From positions 1-64,000 of the forward strand of contig CAZUUJ010000014.1 in assembly GCA_964623625.1 (NCBI GenBank): DNA of 64,000 nucleotides. Reading direction: 5' to 3'. Both the position numbers and the translations under genes were made by a program. Below the pieces are notes generated by a model that did not search any database, was not told the DNA's origin, and saw only the letters and a program-made list of their open reading frames with translations. This DNA is from CAZLGM01 sp964623625. Its GTDB lineage: Bacteria; Desulfobacterota; Desulfobulbia; Desulfobulbales; Desulfocapsaceae. Positions 9,008 to 16,845 of this stretch are shown here, in pieces (the first letter of the stretch is position 1; every line of letters starts with the position of its first letter).

Positions 9008-9162
9008 GAGGTGTTGTCGGTTTGACAAACGTATTTCAAGGATCATGTATGTCAACCAGGTTTTTGCTGTAAACCTTGAAATACCGATATAATATTGAGC
9101 TGTATTACCCAATAAAGAATGATCCTCGACCGGGGGCTAGATTGGCAAATCAACAACACCTC
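9008..9162. repeat. Family A MITE-like element, copy 1 (155 bp)
   Basis: Begins GAGGTGTTGTCGGTTTGACAA and ends with the inverted counterpart TTGGCAAATCAACAACACCTC: about 18 of 21 bases pair. Inside, AAGGATCAT near the left is answered by ATGATCCT near the right. A second copy of the same length lies at 46477-46631, and both are preceded by TTGAAAAA and followed by GTG. There is no open frame inside. The structure is that of a non-autonomous inverted-repeat transposon; the parent element is not in the window. Confidence 0.75.
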
Positions 9163-9240
9163 GTGGTATGTTGAATAGTATGGGTCATCAGGTAATTATA
9201 TGTTTGCGGTTTACCTCATACACACATTTTAAAGGAGATC

Positions 9241-9357
9241 ATGATGAAAAAATTCAGTTGTACCTTGTGCGGTTATATCCATGTGGGCGAAAAACCTCCA
9301 GCCAGATGTCCCCAGTGTGGCGCCACCCAGGATAAATTCATTGAAATAAAAAAGTAG
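9241..9357 (+). CDS. Short rubredoxin-like protein
   Basis: 38 residues, below the size normally predicted. It has the two rubredoxin knuckles CTLCGY and CPQCGA needed to bind one Fe(SCys)4 centre, and matches the short C-terminal rubredoxin module of rubrerythrins rather than a free 52-residue rubredoxin. A textbook ribosome site (AAGGAGATC) precedes the ATG. It lies 10 bases before the rubrerythrin relic, so the pair probably formed a split rubrerythrin: this as electron donor, the next as the di-iron domain. Confidence 0.8.
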   Translation: MMKKFSCTLCGYIHVGEKPPARCPQCGATQDKFIEIKK

Positions 9358-9367
9358 TTCCAGTTAG

Positions 9368-9794
9368 ATGGAATGGGTCGATCAGCGCGTTGCCGGTGTG
9401 CCTCAGGGATGTGATGAAGAGATCATGCAGGTTTATAGAACAATTTCATGGGGGAATCTACCGAGGTCGGAATGTATCGGGCAATGAGCCGGATGGCCGA
9501 TCGAGAAGGATATCCCGAAGTCGCGGAGGCTTATATACGGATTGCCTGGGAAGAGGCGGAGCATGCCGTCAGATTCGCCGAGCTGATCGGTGAGGAAGTT
9601 GAAGAAGGCACCGAGGCCAATCTGCTAGCCAGGGTGGCCGCTGAGAAAGGCGCCTGTAAAGGAAAAAAATTGGTACCGAGGCCAGAGAACTTGGTTATGA
9701 CGCCATCCATGACACTGTCCATGAGATGTGCAAGGATGAAGCTCGCCACGGTATGGCCTTTGCCGGTCTACTCAAGCGGTATTTCAGCGGATAA
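9368..9794 (+). pseudogene. Rubrerythrin/ferritin-like di-iron protein, broken by two frameshifts
   Basis: Three reading frames read in turn give one continuous rubrerythrin-like protein: MEWVDQRVAGVPQGCDEEI (frame from 9368), GESTEVGMYRAMSRMADREG through VAAEKGACKGKK (frame of 9448), then LGTEARELGYDAIHDTVHE to KRYFSG and a stop at 9792. Helix motifs with di-iron ligands (EEAEHAVRF, CKDEARHGMAF) are present. The breaks fit a lost A near 9437 (AGAACAA where AGAAACAA is expected) and a lost G near 9672 (TTGGTACC for TTGGGTACC). Both are single-base deletions, so decay or sequencing error are equally possible. If intact it would reduce peroxide with the upstream rubredoxin. Confidence 0.8.
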
Positions 9795-9866
9795 GGTATA
9801 ATAAAGCCAACAATTTACAAACCCTGTTACTGTTCAAGTTAAGACGCCAAGGCTGAAAAAGGAATA

Positions 9867-9904
9867 GGGCTTGCGAAGATATGTTCGCAAGCCCTTTTTT
9901 TTTT
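9867..9904 (+). terminator. Rho-independent terminator
   Basis: Perfect stem GGGCTTGCGAA / TTCGCAAGCCC around a 5-6 base loop, followed by ten T residues. It closes the rubredoxin-rubrerythrin unit. Confidence 0.9.
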
Positions 9905-9907
9905 ATA

Positions 9908-10063
9908 CCTGAATCCGTGACAGAAACCGTGGCTATCGTTTATAACATATTTATATTATATAGAAATTACTGATGTAACTATTAAACCTTGAATAACAAA
10001 TACCCTTAGGGGCATCCGCTAGCACTGCAAGAGCACTTCCTGTGGGGCGCTCACGGATTTTGG
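9908..10063. repeat. Family B MITE-like element, copy 1
   Basis: 156 bp. The left end is CCTGAATCCGTGACAGAAA and the right end reads GGGGCGCTCACGGATTTTGG, an inverted match to the left end. The inner right part holds GCACTGCAAGAGCACTTCCT, shared with the copies at 12195 and 28475; the middle is AT-rich and variable. No coding potential. Confidence 0.75.
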
Positions 10064-10088
10064 TTATAGTGAATCTCGGATGGGTCGA

Positions 10089-10412
10089 TCAGTCGACTGG
10101 TTCCATCGGTTTACCGCAGCAGACAGGAATGGCATCGCCACCCTTCAACTGCATATATTTATTGCATGTCATGCAGAATACGGTGCACTCTTCCACAGCC
10201 TTGTCTTCTGTATAGGTGGTAGTTCCGGGCACCCCTTCAATAACGAATCGTGCCAGATTCTCCTTTGAGGGTATATACTCTCCGATGGCGGTCATCCGCT
10301 TATTAGTACCTGCACAGTCAACAACAACGCGCCACAACGTCTCCAGGGATGATGTTTCCTGCTCGCTCTCCGGCAGAAATTCGATAACGTTTTTGTCAAT
10401 ATAAATTTTCAT
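10089..10412 (-). CDS. Small protein with desulforedoxin-like C-terminal metal site
   Basis: 107 residues. The C-terminus has C80-x-x-C83 and the adjacent pair C98-C99 in VCCGKPM, the same spacing style as the desulforedoxin domain of the Dfx protein encoded nearby (MSCCGAPM). This suggests an Fe(SCys)4 centre. The first ~70 residues match nothing I know. It starts 28 bases downstream of the flavodiiron gene, so it is probably expressed with it and may be an electron carrier or redox sensor. Function is inference only. Confidence 0.7.
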   Translation of the reverse strand: MKIYIDKNVIEFLPESEQETSSLETLWRVVVDCAGTNKRMTAIGEYIPSKENLARFVIEGVPGTTTYTEDKAVEECTVFCMTCNKYMQLKGGDAIPVCCGKPMEPVD

Positions 10413-10439
10413 AGTATGACCTCTTTTGTTTTCGCTGAC

Positions 10440-11651
10440 TCAACTCTGCTGAGCCTGCTTTTCTTTCATAGCCTGACCCACTTTTCGTCCCAGCTCGATG
10501 CAGGTAGGCAGATCAGATTTCTCAGGAACGTATTTGATCCTGACACCTTCATCAATCACATCAAACTTCATTTCCTCCATGGCCCCGTTTAACAGCTTGA
10601 CCGACTCACCGGACCAGCCGAATGAACCGAAAGCGGCACCAATCTTATTTGTCGGCCGCAGCCCCCTCATATACATGAGAAACCCGGCCATTCTCGGTAA
10701 CAGACCGTTGTTCAATGTCGGGCAACCCAGGATGATGGCGCTGGCATTGAGTACTTCCCGCATGACATCACTGCGGTGGTTGTACCGCAGATTGACCAAC
10801 TGATAGGATATACCCTCCTGCTGCAGGCCGGCACCGATCTCTTTTGCCATAATCTCGGTGGAGTGCCACATGGTATCGTAAATGACCATGGCATATCCCT
10901 GGCCTTCATGGCGGCTCCACTTATCATAAGCCTCAATTGCTTTCATCGGATCTTGGCGCCAGATGATTCCATGATCAGGTGCCATCATGTCGATCTCAAG
11001 ATTCATCTCTTTTACTTTGGCTATCAGCTTTCTGACAAGAGGTGAATAAAGCGTCAGAATATTGGCATAATATTTTGTCAACTCTTCCATGAGAATTGCC
11101 TGATCGGATTCATCATCAAACCGTTCGCTGGTTCCCAGATGCTGACCAAAGGCATCACTGGTAAACAGAATTTTGTCTTCCTTCACATAAGTGAACATCG
11201 AGTCCGGCCAATGTAGCATCCTGGTTTCAAGAAAAGAGAGTGTCTTCTTTCCCAGGCTGTAGTCCTCTTTGGGATTGACAACTTCGTAAGGCCAATCTTC
11301 ACGGTGAAAGTGTTGAAGCAACGCCTTGTGACCCATTTTTGAGCAGATGACTTTCTCAGGCTGGATCAATTCAATCATTTCCGGAAGGCAGCCGGAATGG
11401 TCCATCTCAACATGGTTGACAACAATATAATCGATCTTCTTCGGGTCGATGACTTCACTGATCCGGCTGATCAGATCCTGCTTCTTACCCTTCTTTACAC
11501 AATCGATCAGGGTTACTTTCTCATCGAGAATGAGATATGCATTATAAGTTGTCCCTCTATTTGTGGAATATCCATGGAAATCACGTACATCCCAGTCAAT
11601 GGCACCGACCCAATAGATATTGTCTTTCAATTTTACAGGGTTCATCGTCAT
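10440..11651 (-). CDS. Flavodiiron protein (FprA/ROO-type oxygen reductase)
   Basis: 403 residues, usual for the two-domain core enzyme. It reduces O2 (or NO) to water with electrons from rubredoxin. Seen: the beta-lactamase-like di-iron domain with H80-x-E82-x-D84-H85 (NHVEMDHSG), the ligand His in MLHWPDS, Asp in SDAFGQH and His in APDHGIIWR; then a flavodoxin domain from about residue 255 (VIYDTMWHSTEIMA, GCPTLNNGLLP, GSFGWSGE). It lacks a fused rubredoxin, which fits the free rubredoxin gene upstream. The minus-strand cluster with Dfx, peroxiredoxin and Fur points to an oxygen-defence regulon. Oxygen versus NO preference cannot be decided. Confidence 0.93.
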   Translation of the reverse strand: MTMNPVKLKDNIYWVGAIDWDVRDFHGYSTNRGTTYNAYLILDEKVTLIDCVKKGKKQDLISRISEVIDPKKIDYIVVNHVEMDHSGCLPEMIELIQPEKVICSKMGHKALLQHFHREDWPYEVVNPKEDYSLGKKTLSFLETRMLHWPDSMFTYVKEDKILFTSDAFGQHLGTSERFDDESDQAILMEELTKYYANILTLYSPLVRKLIAKVKEMNLEIDMMAPDHGIIWRQDPMKAIEAYDKWSRHEGQGYAMVIYDTMWHSTEIMAKEIGAGLQQEGISYQLVNLRYNHRSDVMREVLNASAIILGCPTLNNGLLPRMAGFLMYMRGLRPTNKIGAAFGSFGWSGESVKLLNGAMEEMKFDVIDEGVRIKYVPEKSDLPTCIELGRKVGQAMKEKQAQQS

Positions 11652-11964
11652 ATCCTCCGGTTACAAACTAAAAAAATAAAACTTCCATATATTATTTTTA
11701 GCTATTCCGCCCTTTGCCCTACTAAAGTACGGAAAGCCTGTATTCTCATGCGTAAATTGCTTACCTGTCATGTTTTTTTTGGCAATGACCTGCTTGAATA
11801 TTGACGGTTTCCACGCCGTCAACACCTTGCAGCGCCTACCGATGAAATTATTGGCGAGCCGGATACATCTTTTCCGGCCAAACGTATACTGTGGAGATTG
11901 CCCTCCCCTAGGAGGCTGTCCAAAAATGACCTCTCGGACAGCCTGCTAGACAATTTCCTCTTGC
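11652..11964. other. 313-base intergenic region between rubredoxin and flavodiiron genes
   Basis: No gene is visible. The reverse-strand part near 11655-11760 presumably holds the flavodiiron promoter. A stem GGAGGCTGTCC / GGACAGCCTGC around 11910-11945 (AGGAGGCTGTCC ... GGACAGCCTGCT) could be the terminator after the rubredoxin gene, which is read on the minus strand. Confidence 0.4.
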
Positions 11965-12123
11965 TTAGATTTCGGAAAACTCATCTTTTCCGGCTGCGCA
12001 GACCGGACACTCGAAATCATCGTCAAGATCATCGAAAGCCGTACCGGGCTCAATACCCTGACCGGGCTCTCCTTCAGCAGGATCGTACACCCAGCCGCAC
12101 ATATCACATCTGTATTTCATCAT
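11965..12123 (-). CDS. Rubredoxin
   Basis: 52 residues, the usual length. Rubredoxin passes single electrons, here most likely to the flavodiiron protein encoded just downstream. The two binding loops are CDMCGWVYDP and CPVCAAGKDEF; the central PGTAFDDLDDDFECP is classic. The ATG at 12123 (a second follows at 12120) is preceded by AAGGAA. It is too short for default gene-length cut-offs but unmistakable. Confidence 0.95.
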   Translation of the reverse strand: MMKYRCDMCGWVYDPAEGEPGQGIEPGTAFDDLDDDFECPVCAAGKDEFSEI

Positions 12124-12194
12124 GATATTCCTTTTTTATTATTACAGTTATCTAACAGCCGTTTGACACCCTCGGCCACCTCTTTCAATACTGT

Positions 12195-12325
12195 CCTGAA
12201 TCCGTGACAGAAATCTTTTTAACCTTGATAATATCCTGATATGACAGACGATTAAATCAAACAAAGCTACAGCACTATCGAATGCACTCCAAGAGCACTT
12301 CCTTTAGGGCGCTCCCGGATTCAGG
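12195..12325. repeat. Family B MITE-like element, copy 2
   Basis: 131 bp with ends CCTGAATCCGTGACAGAAAT and GGGCGCTCCCGGATTCAGG, and the shared inner block TGCACTCCAAGAGCACTTCC. It lies between the rubredoxin and desulfoferrodoxin genes and may separate them into two transcripts. Confidence 0.78.
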
Positions 12326-12359
12326 CACTGTCTTTATTTACCTTATACCTGCAGGTAGA

Positions 12360-12734
12360 TCAAGCCTTCCAGACACCATGAAGATTACAGTGTTCTCTTG
12401 CAACTACGTTATCGGCCTCCACCATGAATGTAGCCACAGGCTGGTCTCCGGGGTTAAGGAACTGACGGTAGCAGGCGTCACCGGCAATGAGTTCGATCCA
12501 TTCAATATAATGATCATCCGCCATGGGATGGGCAACGGAACCAACAGTTACCTGATAACCACCCTCGATCTTTTCCACTACCGGTACATGCTTCTCAGTG
12601 GCCGCGTCAACGGTATTTTCAGACAAATGCTTCATCGGTGCTCCGCAGCAGCTCATATCGCCTTTGCCTGCGTGAACAACCTCAACAACATTTCCACAGA
12701 TATCACATTTATAGATGTTTAATTTGTCAGCCAT
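12360..12734 (-). CDS. dfx: Desulfoferrodoxin (class I superoxide reductase)
   Basis: 124 residues. It reduces superoxide to peroxide without making O2. The N-terminal desulforedoxin domain has CDIC and the adjacent pair CC (MSCCGAPM). The catalytic Fe centre II ligands are visible: His in EKHVPVVEK, two His in HPMADDHYIEWIEL, and Cys plus His in AREHCNLHGVW. With both centres present it is class I (2Fe-SOR). Its peroxide product would be handled by the peroxiredoxin encoded upstream and formerly the rubrerythrin. Confidence 0.95.
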   Translation of the reverse strand: MADKLNIYKCDICGNVVEVVHAGKGDMSCCGAPMKHLSENTVDAATEKHVPVVEKIEGGYQVTVGSVAHPMADDHYIEWIELIAGDACYRQFLNPGDQPVATFMVEADNVVAREHCNLHGVWKA

Positions 12735-12868
12735 TTTAAATCTCCTAATAGTTTTGTTATTCGGCTATGGATAAAACAATAATTACCAGCCGAAAAAAAA
12801 AGCGGATACCGAAGTATTTTTCTGTATCCACCTTGAATGGTTTTTAATCAGTCTTGCAGATACTGAAA

Positions 12869-13465
12869 TCAGTCATTGCTGTGCTTGGCCAGGTATTCTG
12901 CAACACCTTCAGCAGTCGGTGTCATTGCGTCTTCACCTTTCTTCCAGTTGGCAGGACAAACTTCACCATGCTCTTCGGTGAACTGCAGGGCGTCAAGAAC
13001 GCGCAGGGACTCTTCCACTGAACGCCCAAGAGGCAGATCGTTAACAACCTGGCTTCTGATAACTCCGTCTTTGTCGATCAGAAACAGACCGCGAAGGGCA
13101 ATGGCGTTATTGAAGAGTACGCCGTACTCCTCGGAAATCTTCTTGTCCAGATCGGCAACCAGCGGGTACTGAATGTTGCCGATACCACCCTGATCAACCG
13201 GAGTGTTTTTCCAGGCCAGGTGAGAGAAATGTGAGTCAATGGAGATACCGACGACTTCGCAATTTCGCTTCTTAAACTCGTCAAGAGCCCTGTTGAATGC
13301 GAGAATCTCTGAAGGACAGACAAAGGTGAAGTCCAGGGGATAAAAATACAGGACTACATACTTGCCCTTCAGAGCTGAAAGCTTGAACTCTTCATTAAAA
13401 GTATTATCCGGCATTACAGCGGTTGCCGTAAAATCCGGTGCTTCATTTGTTACAAGTGGCTTCAT
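12869..13465 (-). CDS. 2-Cys peroxiredoxin (AhpC/Prx1 type)
   Basis: 198 residues, usual size. It removes hydrogen and organic peroxides using thiols. The peroxidatic Cys is C50 in FTFVCPSE and the resolving Cys lies in GEVCPANWKKG near residue 170, the typical 2-Cys arrangement. It lies 48 bases after the Fur-type regulator gene on the same strand, which argues for control by that regulator. The reductant (AhpF or a thioredoxin system) is not in the window. Confidence 0.93.
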   Translation of the reverse strand: MKPLVTNEAPDFTATAVMPDNTFNEEFKLSALKGKYVVLYFYPLDFTFVCPSEILAFNRALDEFKKRNCEVVGISIDSHFSHLAWKNTPVDQGGIGNIQYPLVADLDKKISEEYGVLFNNAIALRGLFLIDKDGVIRSQVVNDLPLGRSVEESLRVLDALQFTEEHGEVCPANWKKGEDAMTPTAEGVAEYLAKHSND

Positions 13466-13513
13466 GTTGTTCTCCGTATTGGTTTTGTATATATATGAAT
13501 TATAAATTGCACG

Positions 13514-14161
13514 CTAGGCATCCAAAGCATGTTTTCCTTCATCGGTGATTGAGTACTTACATCGGACCGGACTGTCAACATAGCCCTTCTTCTTTAAAGC
13601 GGTTATCCTGCAGCTGACCTGTTTCGGCTCGAGGCCGGTTGCTGCTGCAATATCTTTAGAACCGCAAGGTTCGTCGCAATTTGCCATGGCATTCAATACA
13701 CTCTTTTGCTCTTCAGTGAGAGGTTTAGGTCCACATCCTTTCGTTCCACATCCCATTTCCTGACTCCCTTTCTTTTCTAGTTTTTTTTGACATTCCGGAC
13801 ACAAACCACTTACTTCAAGCCTGCACCCCGTTATTGTGTATCCATCACTGTGAATCATGGATGGATCATGAATCGGTTTCTGATCAAGGGTCAGGTTATC
13901 GACCCGGTTACAGTTGACACAGTAGATATGATCATGGTTTTCCACATCATAATCAAACCGTTTCTGCCGACCGCCTACTTCGAGTTTGGCAACAATTCCG
14001 GCCTCTGATAGAATTTCCAGATTCCTGTAGACGGTTGCCAGGCTGATTCTGGGCATTCTCTTCTTTATCCGTTCATAAAGCTCATCGGCGCTTAGATGCT
14101 CCTTGCTGAGCTTCAGCTCTTTTAAGATCATCTCGCGCTGATTTGTCATTCGTAACTGCAT
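13514..14161 (-). CDS. Fur/PerR-family regulator with extra C-terminal winged-helix-like domain
   Basis: 215 residues, against 130-160 for normal Fur. Residues 1-130 are a complete Fur domain: winged helix with SLATVYRNLEIL, metal-site HDH (H76/H78) and structural zinc pairs C81/C84 and C121/C124. A Gly/Cys linker (CGTKGCGPKP, ~138-147) leads to a second helical unit, ~148-215, with CxxxxCG and a helix-turn-helix-like stretch (SKDIAAATGLEPKQVSCRITALKKKGYV). The extra domain suggests a second DNA contact or redox input through its cysteines; this is inference. The gene heads the peroxiredoxin-Dfx series and has a Fur box upstream, so autoregulation is likely. Confidence 0.9.
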   Translation of the reverse strand: MQLRMTNQREMILKELKLSKEHLSADELYERIKKRMPRISLATVYRNLEILSEAGIVAKLEVGGRQKRFDYDVENHDHIYCVNCNRVDNLTLDQKPIHDPSMIHSDGYTITGCRLEVSGLCPECQKKLEKKGSQEMGCGTKGCGPKPLTEEQKSVLNAMANCDEPCGSKDIAAATGLEPKQVSCRITALKKKGYVDSPVRCKYSITDEGKHALDA

Positions 14162-14193
14162 AATTAATCCTTTCAGTAATCATTCGCTAATGT

Positions 14194-14213
14194 AAATGAT
14201 AACCATTATCATG
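14194..14213. promoter_or_regulatory. Fur box
   Basis: AAATGATAACCATTATCATG contains the inverted repeat TGATAA-CC-ATTATCA, close to the classic GATAATGATAATCATTATC. It lies 33 bases upstream of the Fur-type gene, where it would overlap the promoter, so it is a likely autoregulatory operator. Confidence 0.75.
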
Positions 14214-14342
14214 TCAAGCCAAAAAAGAGATCTTTTTCCATTTTCTTTGCCGACACAGTCAAACAAAATAATGACGCAACATTAACCTGTTATAACAAAC
14301 ACGCCTGAGGGGAACTGGTGCATGGAGGGGACTGAATAATAT

Positions 14343-15929
14343 TTAATTTTCAGTCGGAAAGTGGTCTAAAAACTCAGAAGAGACGGTTCTCACATGCAGA
14401 TCTCTCTGTGGGAATGGGATCTCGATATCATTCTCCTTGAGAATGCGCCAGATGGCCAACAGAATCTCACTGCTCACATTCCTTATTCCATGCTCGGGAT
14501 CTCGAATCCATACTCGCAGCTCCAGATCAATGGAGTTGTCACCGAATCCTTTCAGTAGACATTTGGGAGCCGGATTCTTCAGCAGCCGATCTATTCTTTC
14601 AGGTACCTGAAGGCACAGTTTCATGGCAAGATCGACATCACAATCATAGGAGACACCGACAGGAATCTTCAACCTCAACTTGGAGTCACTGTGCGTCCAG
14701 TTAATGACATTGTTGACCAGCAACGACTCATTGGGAACAAGATATTCTTTGCCGTCTCGTGTTCGGACAAAAACACTCCTGGCACGCATGGAGGTAACCA
14801 CCCCATACACATCTTCAATCTCGATTGTGTCGCCACGCTTGATCGATCTATCCAGGAGCAGGATGATCCCTGAAATAAGATTTGAGAAAATCTTCTGCAA
14901 GCCGAAACCGATACCAACGGACAGGGCCGAAACAAACAGGGTGATCTTGGTCATATCCAGGCCAAGCCCGTATAGAACAACCGGGACCATGGCCATATAC
15001 ATGGCATATCGTACCAGAACCCGGATAACGTAACGTCTTCCCGGATCCACGGCACGCGCTTTCAGATAAAAGCGAATACCTCTATACAGGGCGATAAGAA
15101 CTAGAACACCGACAATGACCCTGATGATGTTGAGCGGAGTAACCTTTTTATTCTCAAGTATATAGAGCTCATGGTTGAGAATATTGCCAAAAAAGGTAGC
15201 AACACCGGAAAATGAGCTTTGGGTAGCCTCTCCCAGCTTTCCTCCCCCGGAGATTTCAGAGGCAAGCTGCTTAAACCTGTTTGCCAGGTCAACTGCTTCC
15301 GGAGACTTGCCTGCCTGCTTTAATCCTCTTTTGACAAGCTTTCTGTACTCTCGTATTGAGATTGTCTCATTTTTGAAATCTTCAAGATGGGAAACCAGCA
15401 ATGCCGTAAAGCCGCGCAATCCACCACTTTTGGTCTCTGCAAGCTTAACCTGGATGGTTTTCCTCTTCATCAAGGTGAGAAGAATTCCAAAATCCTTGTC
15501 GATGGCCTGCAGACTTTCTTCAGCGTAGCGGATGTTCTTTTCAACAAACTTGAAATCGAGAATTCGCCTGATCGCCTCAGGAGATGTCAACACCTGTTCT
15601 TTTAAGATCCGCTCCCGGATAGTCCCGGCCTCTTTGGTGTATTCTTCGATATTTGAGTTGAGATCCTTGGAGAGAGAATAAAAATCTATCACCTGAAAAA
15701 ACAACTGATTAAAACTATCGACATCCACATCAAGATGGAGAAGATCTCGGGTATTGGAGAGCCTGTCCAGCTTCTCATAAAGCTGTGGCATTTTTCCCTT
15801 GATAAAACTGGTGAACTGCGGTTCTTGAAGAAGGATGGTATCGCCAGTGATTGTGACAATATCACCTTGAGCCAACACCATTATGGGATGCAGCAGGAGG
15901 AAAACGAAAATAAGGAAAAGTCGTTTCAT
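14343..15929 (-). CDS. MscS-family mechanosensitive channel with periplasmic N-terminal domain
   Basis: 528 residues. A signal peptide (LFLIFVFLLLHPIMVLAQ) is followed by ~230 residues of helical, coiled-coil-like periplasmic domain, then three membrane helices (VIVGVLVLIALYRG, YAMYMAMVPVVLYGLGL, ITLFVSALSVGIGFGLQKIFSNLISGIILLL) and the MscS beta domain (RGDTIEIEDVYGVVTSMRARSVFVRT; PNESLLVNNVINWTHSD). The Gly-rich pore helix and the beta motif are diagnostic. It releases osmolytes when the membrane is stretched. Its start overlaps the stop of the lipoprotein gene upstream, so both come from one message. Confidence 0.92.
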   Translation of the reverse strand: MKRLFLIFVFLLLHPIMVLAQGDIVTITGDTILLQEPQFTSFIKGKMPQLYEKLDRLSNTRDLLHLDVDVDSFNQLFFQVIDFYSLSKDLNSNIEEYTKEAGTIRERILKEQVLTSPEAIRRILDFKFVEKNIRYAEESLQAIDKDFGILLTLMKRKTIQVKLAETKSGGLRGFTALLVSHLEDFKNETISIREYRKLVKRGLKQAGKSPEAVDLANRFKQLASEISGGGKLGEATQSSFSGVATFFGNILNHELYILENKKVTPLNIIRVIVGVLVLIALYRGIRFYLKARAVDPGRRYVIRVLVRYAMYMAMVPVVLYGLGLDMTKITLFVSALSVGIGFGLQKIFSNLISGIILLLDRSIKRGDTIEIEDVYGVVTSMRARSVFVRTRDGKEYLVPNESLLVNNVINWTHSDSKLRLKIPVGVSYDCDVDLAMKLCLQVPERIDRLLKNPAPKCLLKGFGDNSIDLELRVWIRDPEHGIRNVSSEILLAIWRILKENDIEIPFPQRDLHVRTVSSEFLDHFPTEN

Positions 15930-16435
15930 TTCGCCTTGGTCTGAGAAGCCCTGTAGACCTTCATCCGGCTAACAATCTTTTGGTGGGAAATGATCTTCTG
16001 TTTACAGTTATACACATCGAGGGAAAAGGGCTCAAACTCTTCATGTCCTTGTTCCGTGGGAGGATAAAAAGCCAGTTCGATTTCGAAACCATTCATGAGT
16101 CGAATGACAAGAGAACCATCCTTACCTAAGCTGAATTGATTATCCTCCGACCTAGCCTGCTTGAGCAGTATCTTTCTGGAATATCGGGAACCATTCAAAG
16201 ACAGGAACCTGAATCCATTTCTGTTCCAACCGGAAGTCAGTCGGACCTGAAAGGTCGTGGCGACAGAAACTTTGGCCCTTTTTGCTGGTTGGGCAACTTC
16301 TTTTTTTGATCGGGCATCGTTCTTGACAATCTTGATCGGCAAAGCATCGGCCACCTTCTTTACCTTTTCCACGCAGCCAGCCTGGAGCAGGAGAATTAAA
16401 AAAACGGCACCGATTATAGACAACCTGATAGTCAT
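15926..16435 (-). CDS. Putative lipoprotein encoded with the MscS channel
   Basis: 169 residues. An N-terminal hydrophobic stretch ends in LLLQAGC, an acceptable but imperfect lipobox (Gln at -3), so lipidation at C21 is likely. The mature part is Lys-rich at first, then beta-rich (SVATTFQVRLTSGWNRNGF). The 4-base ATGA overlap with the channel gene implies linked function, perhaps in the periplasm. I do not recognise a family. Confidence 0.7.
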   Translation of the reverse strand: MTIRLSIIGAVFLILLLQAGCVEKVKKVADALPIKIVKNDARSKKEVAQPAKRAKVSVATTFQVRLTSGWNRNGFRFLSLNGSRYSRKILLKQARSEDNQFSLGKDGSLVIRLMNGFEIELAFYPPTEQGHEEFEPFSLDVYNCKQKIISHQKIVSRMKVYRASQTKAK

Positions 16436-16845
16436 AGCGGATTAAATACCTATCCTTACTATTCGCAGTTGTTTTAAAACAAACAGTATCACCATTGATT
16501 TCGCCGGCAAATGATACTGCCGGGAAAAAACTTGTCCTGCACATTGCTCTTCCCCATGTAACCTGGAAGAACAGCCACACCTCAAGTAGGTAATCGTTTA
16601 TTCCTCGTTAGAACACTGTTTGCTCAGTTGCTCAACCTTCAGCCAACCAATACATACAGTGCCCTTTTCGCATATCATTCAATGGTGGTAGCAAAAAGGA
16701 ATAAAAAAATCAAATACTTTCTTCTTAAGAACCGGAAATAGCCCTCAATCCTAAAGAGGTTGTTTTGAATTTGAGACAGAATATTTATTATTCGAATATG
16801 ACTTTTTCAGAGACCTGAATCCGTAAGCATCCTCAAGCACTACCC
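16436..16845. other. Gene-free stretch with a family B end
   Basis: No gene is visible. The sequence CCTGAATCCGTAAGCATCC from 16814 matches the end of the family B element and stops within 30 bases of the Lon-protease stop codon; the other end is not recognisable, so this is a truncated copy. Confidence 0.5.
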
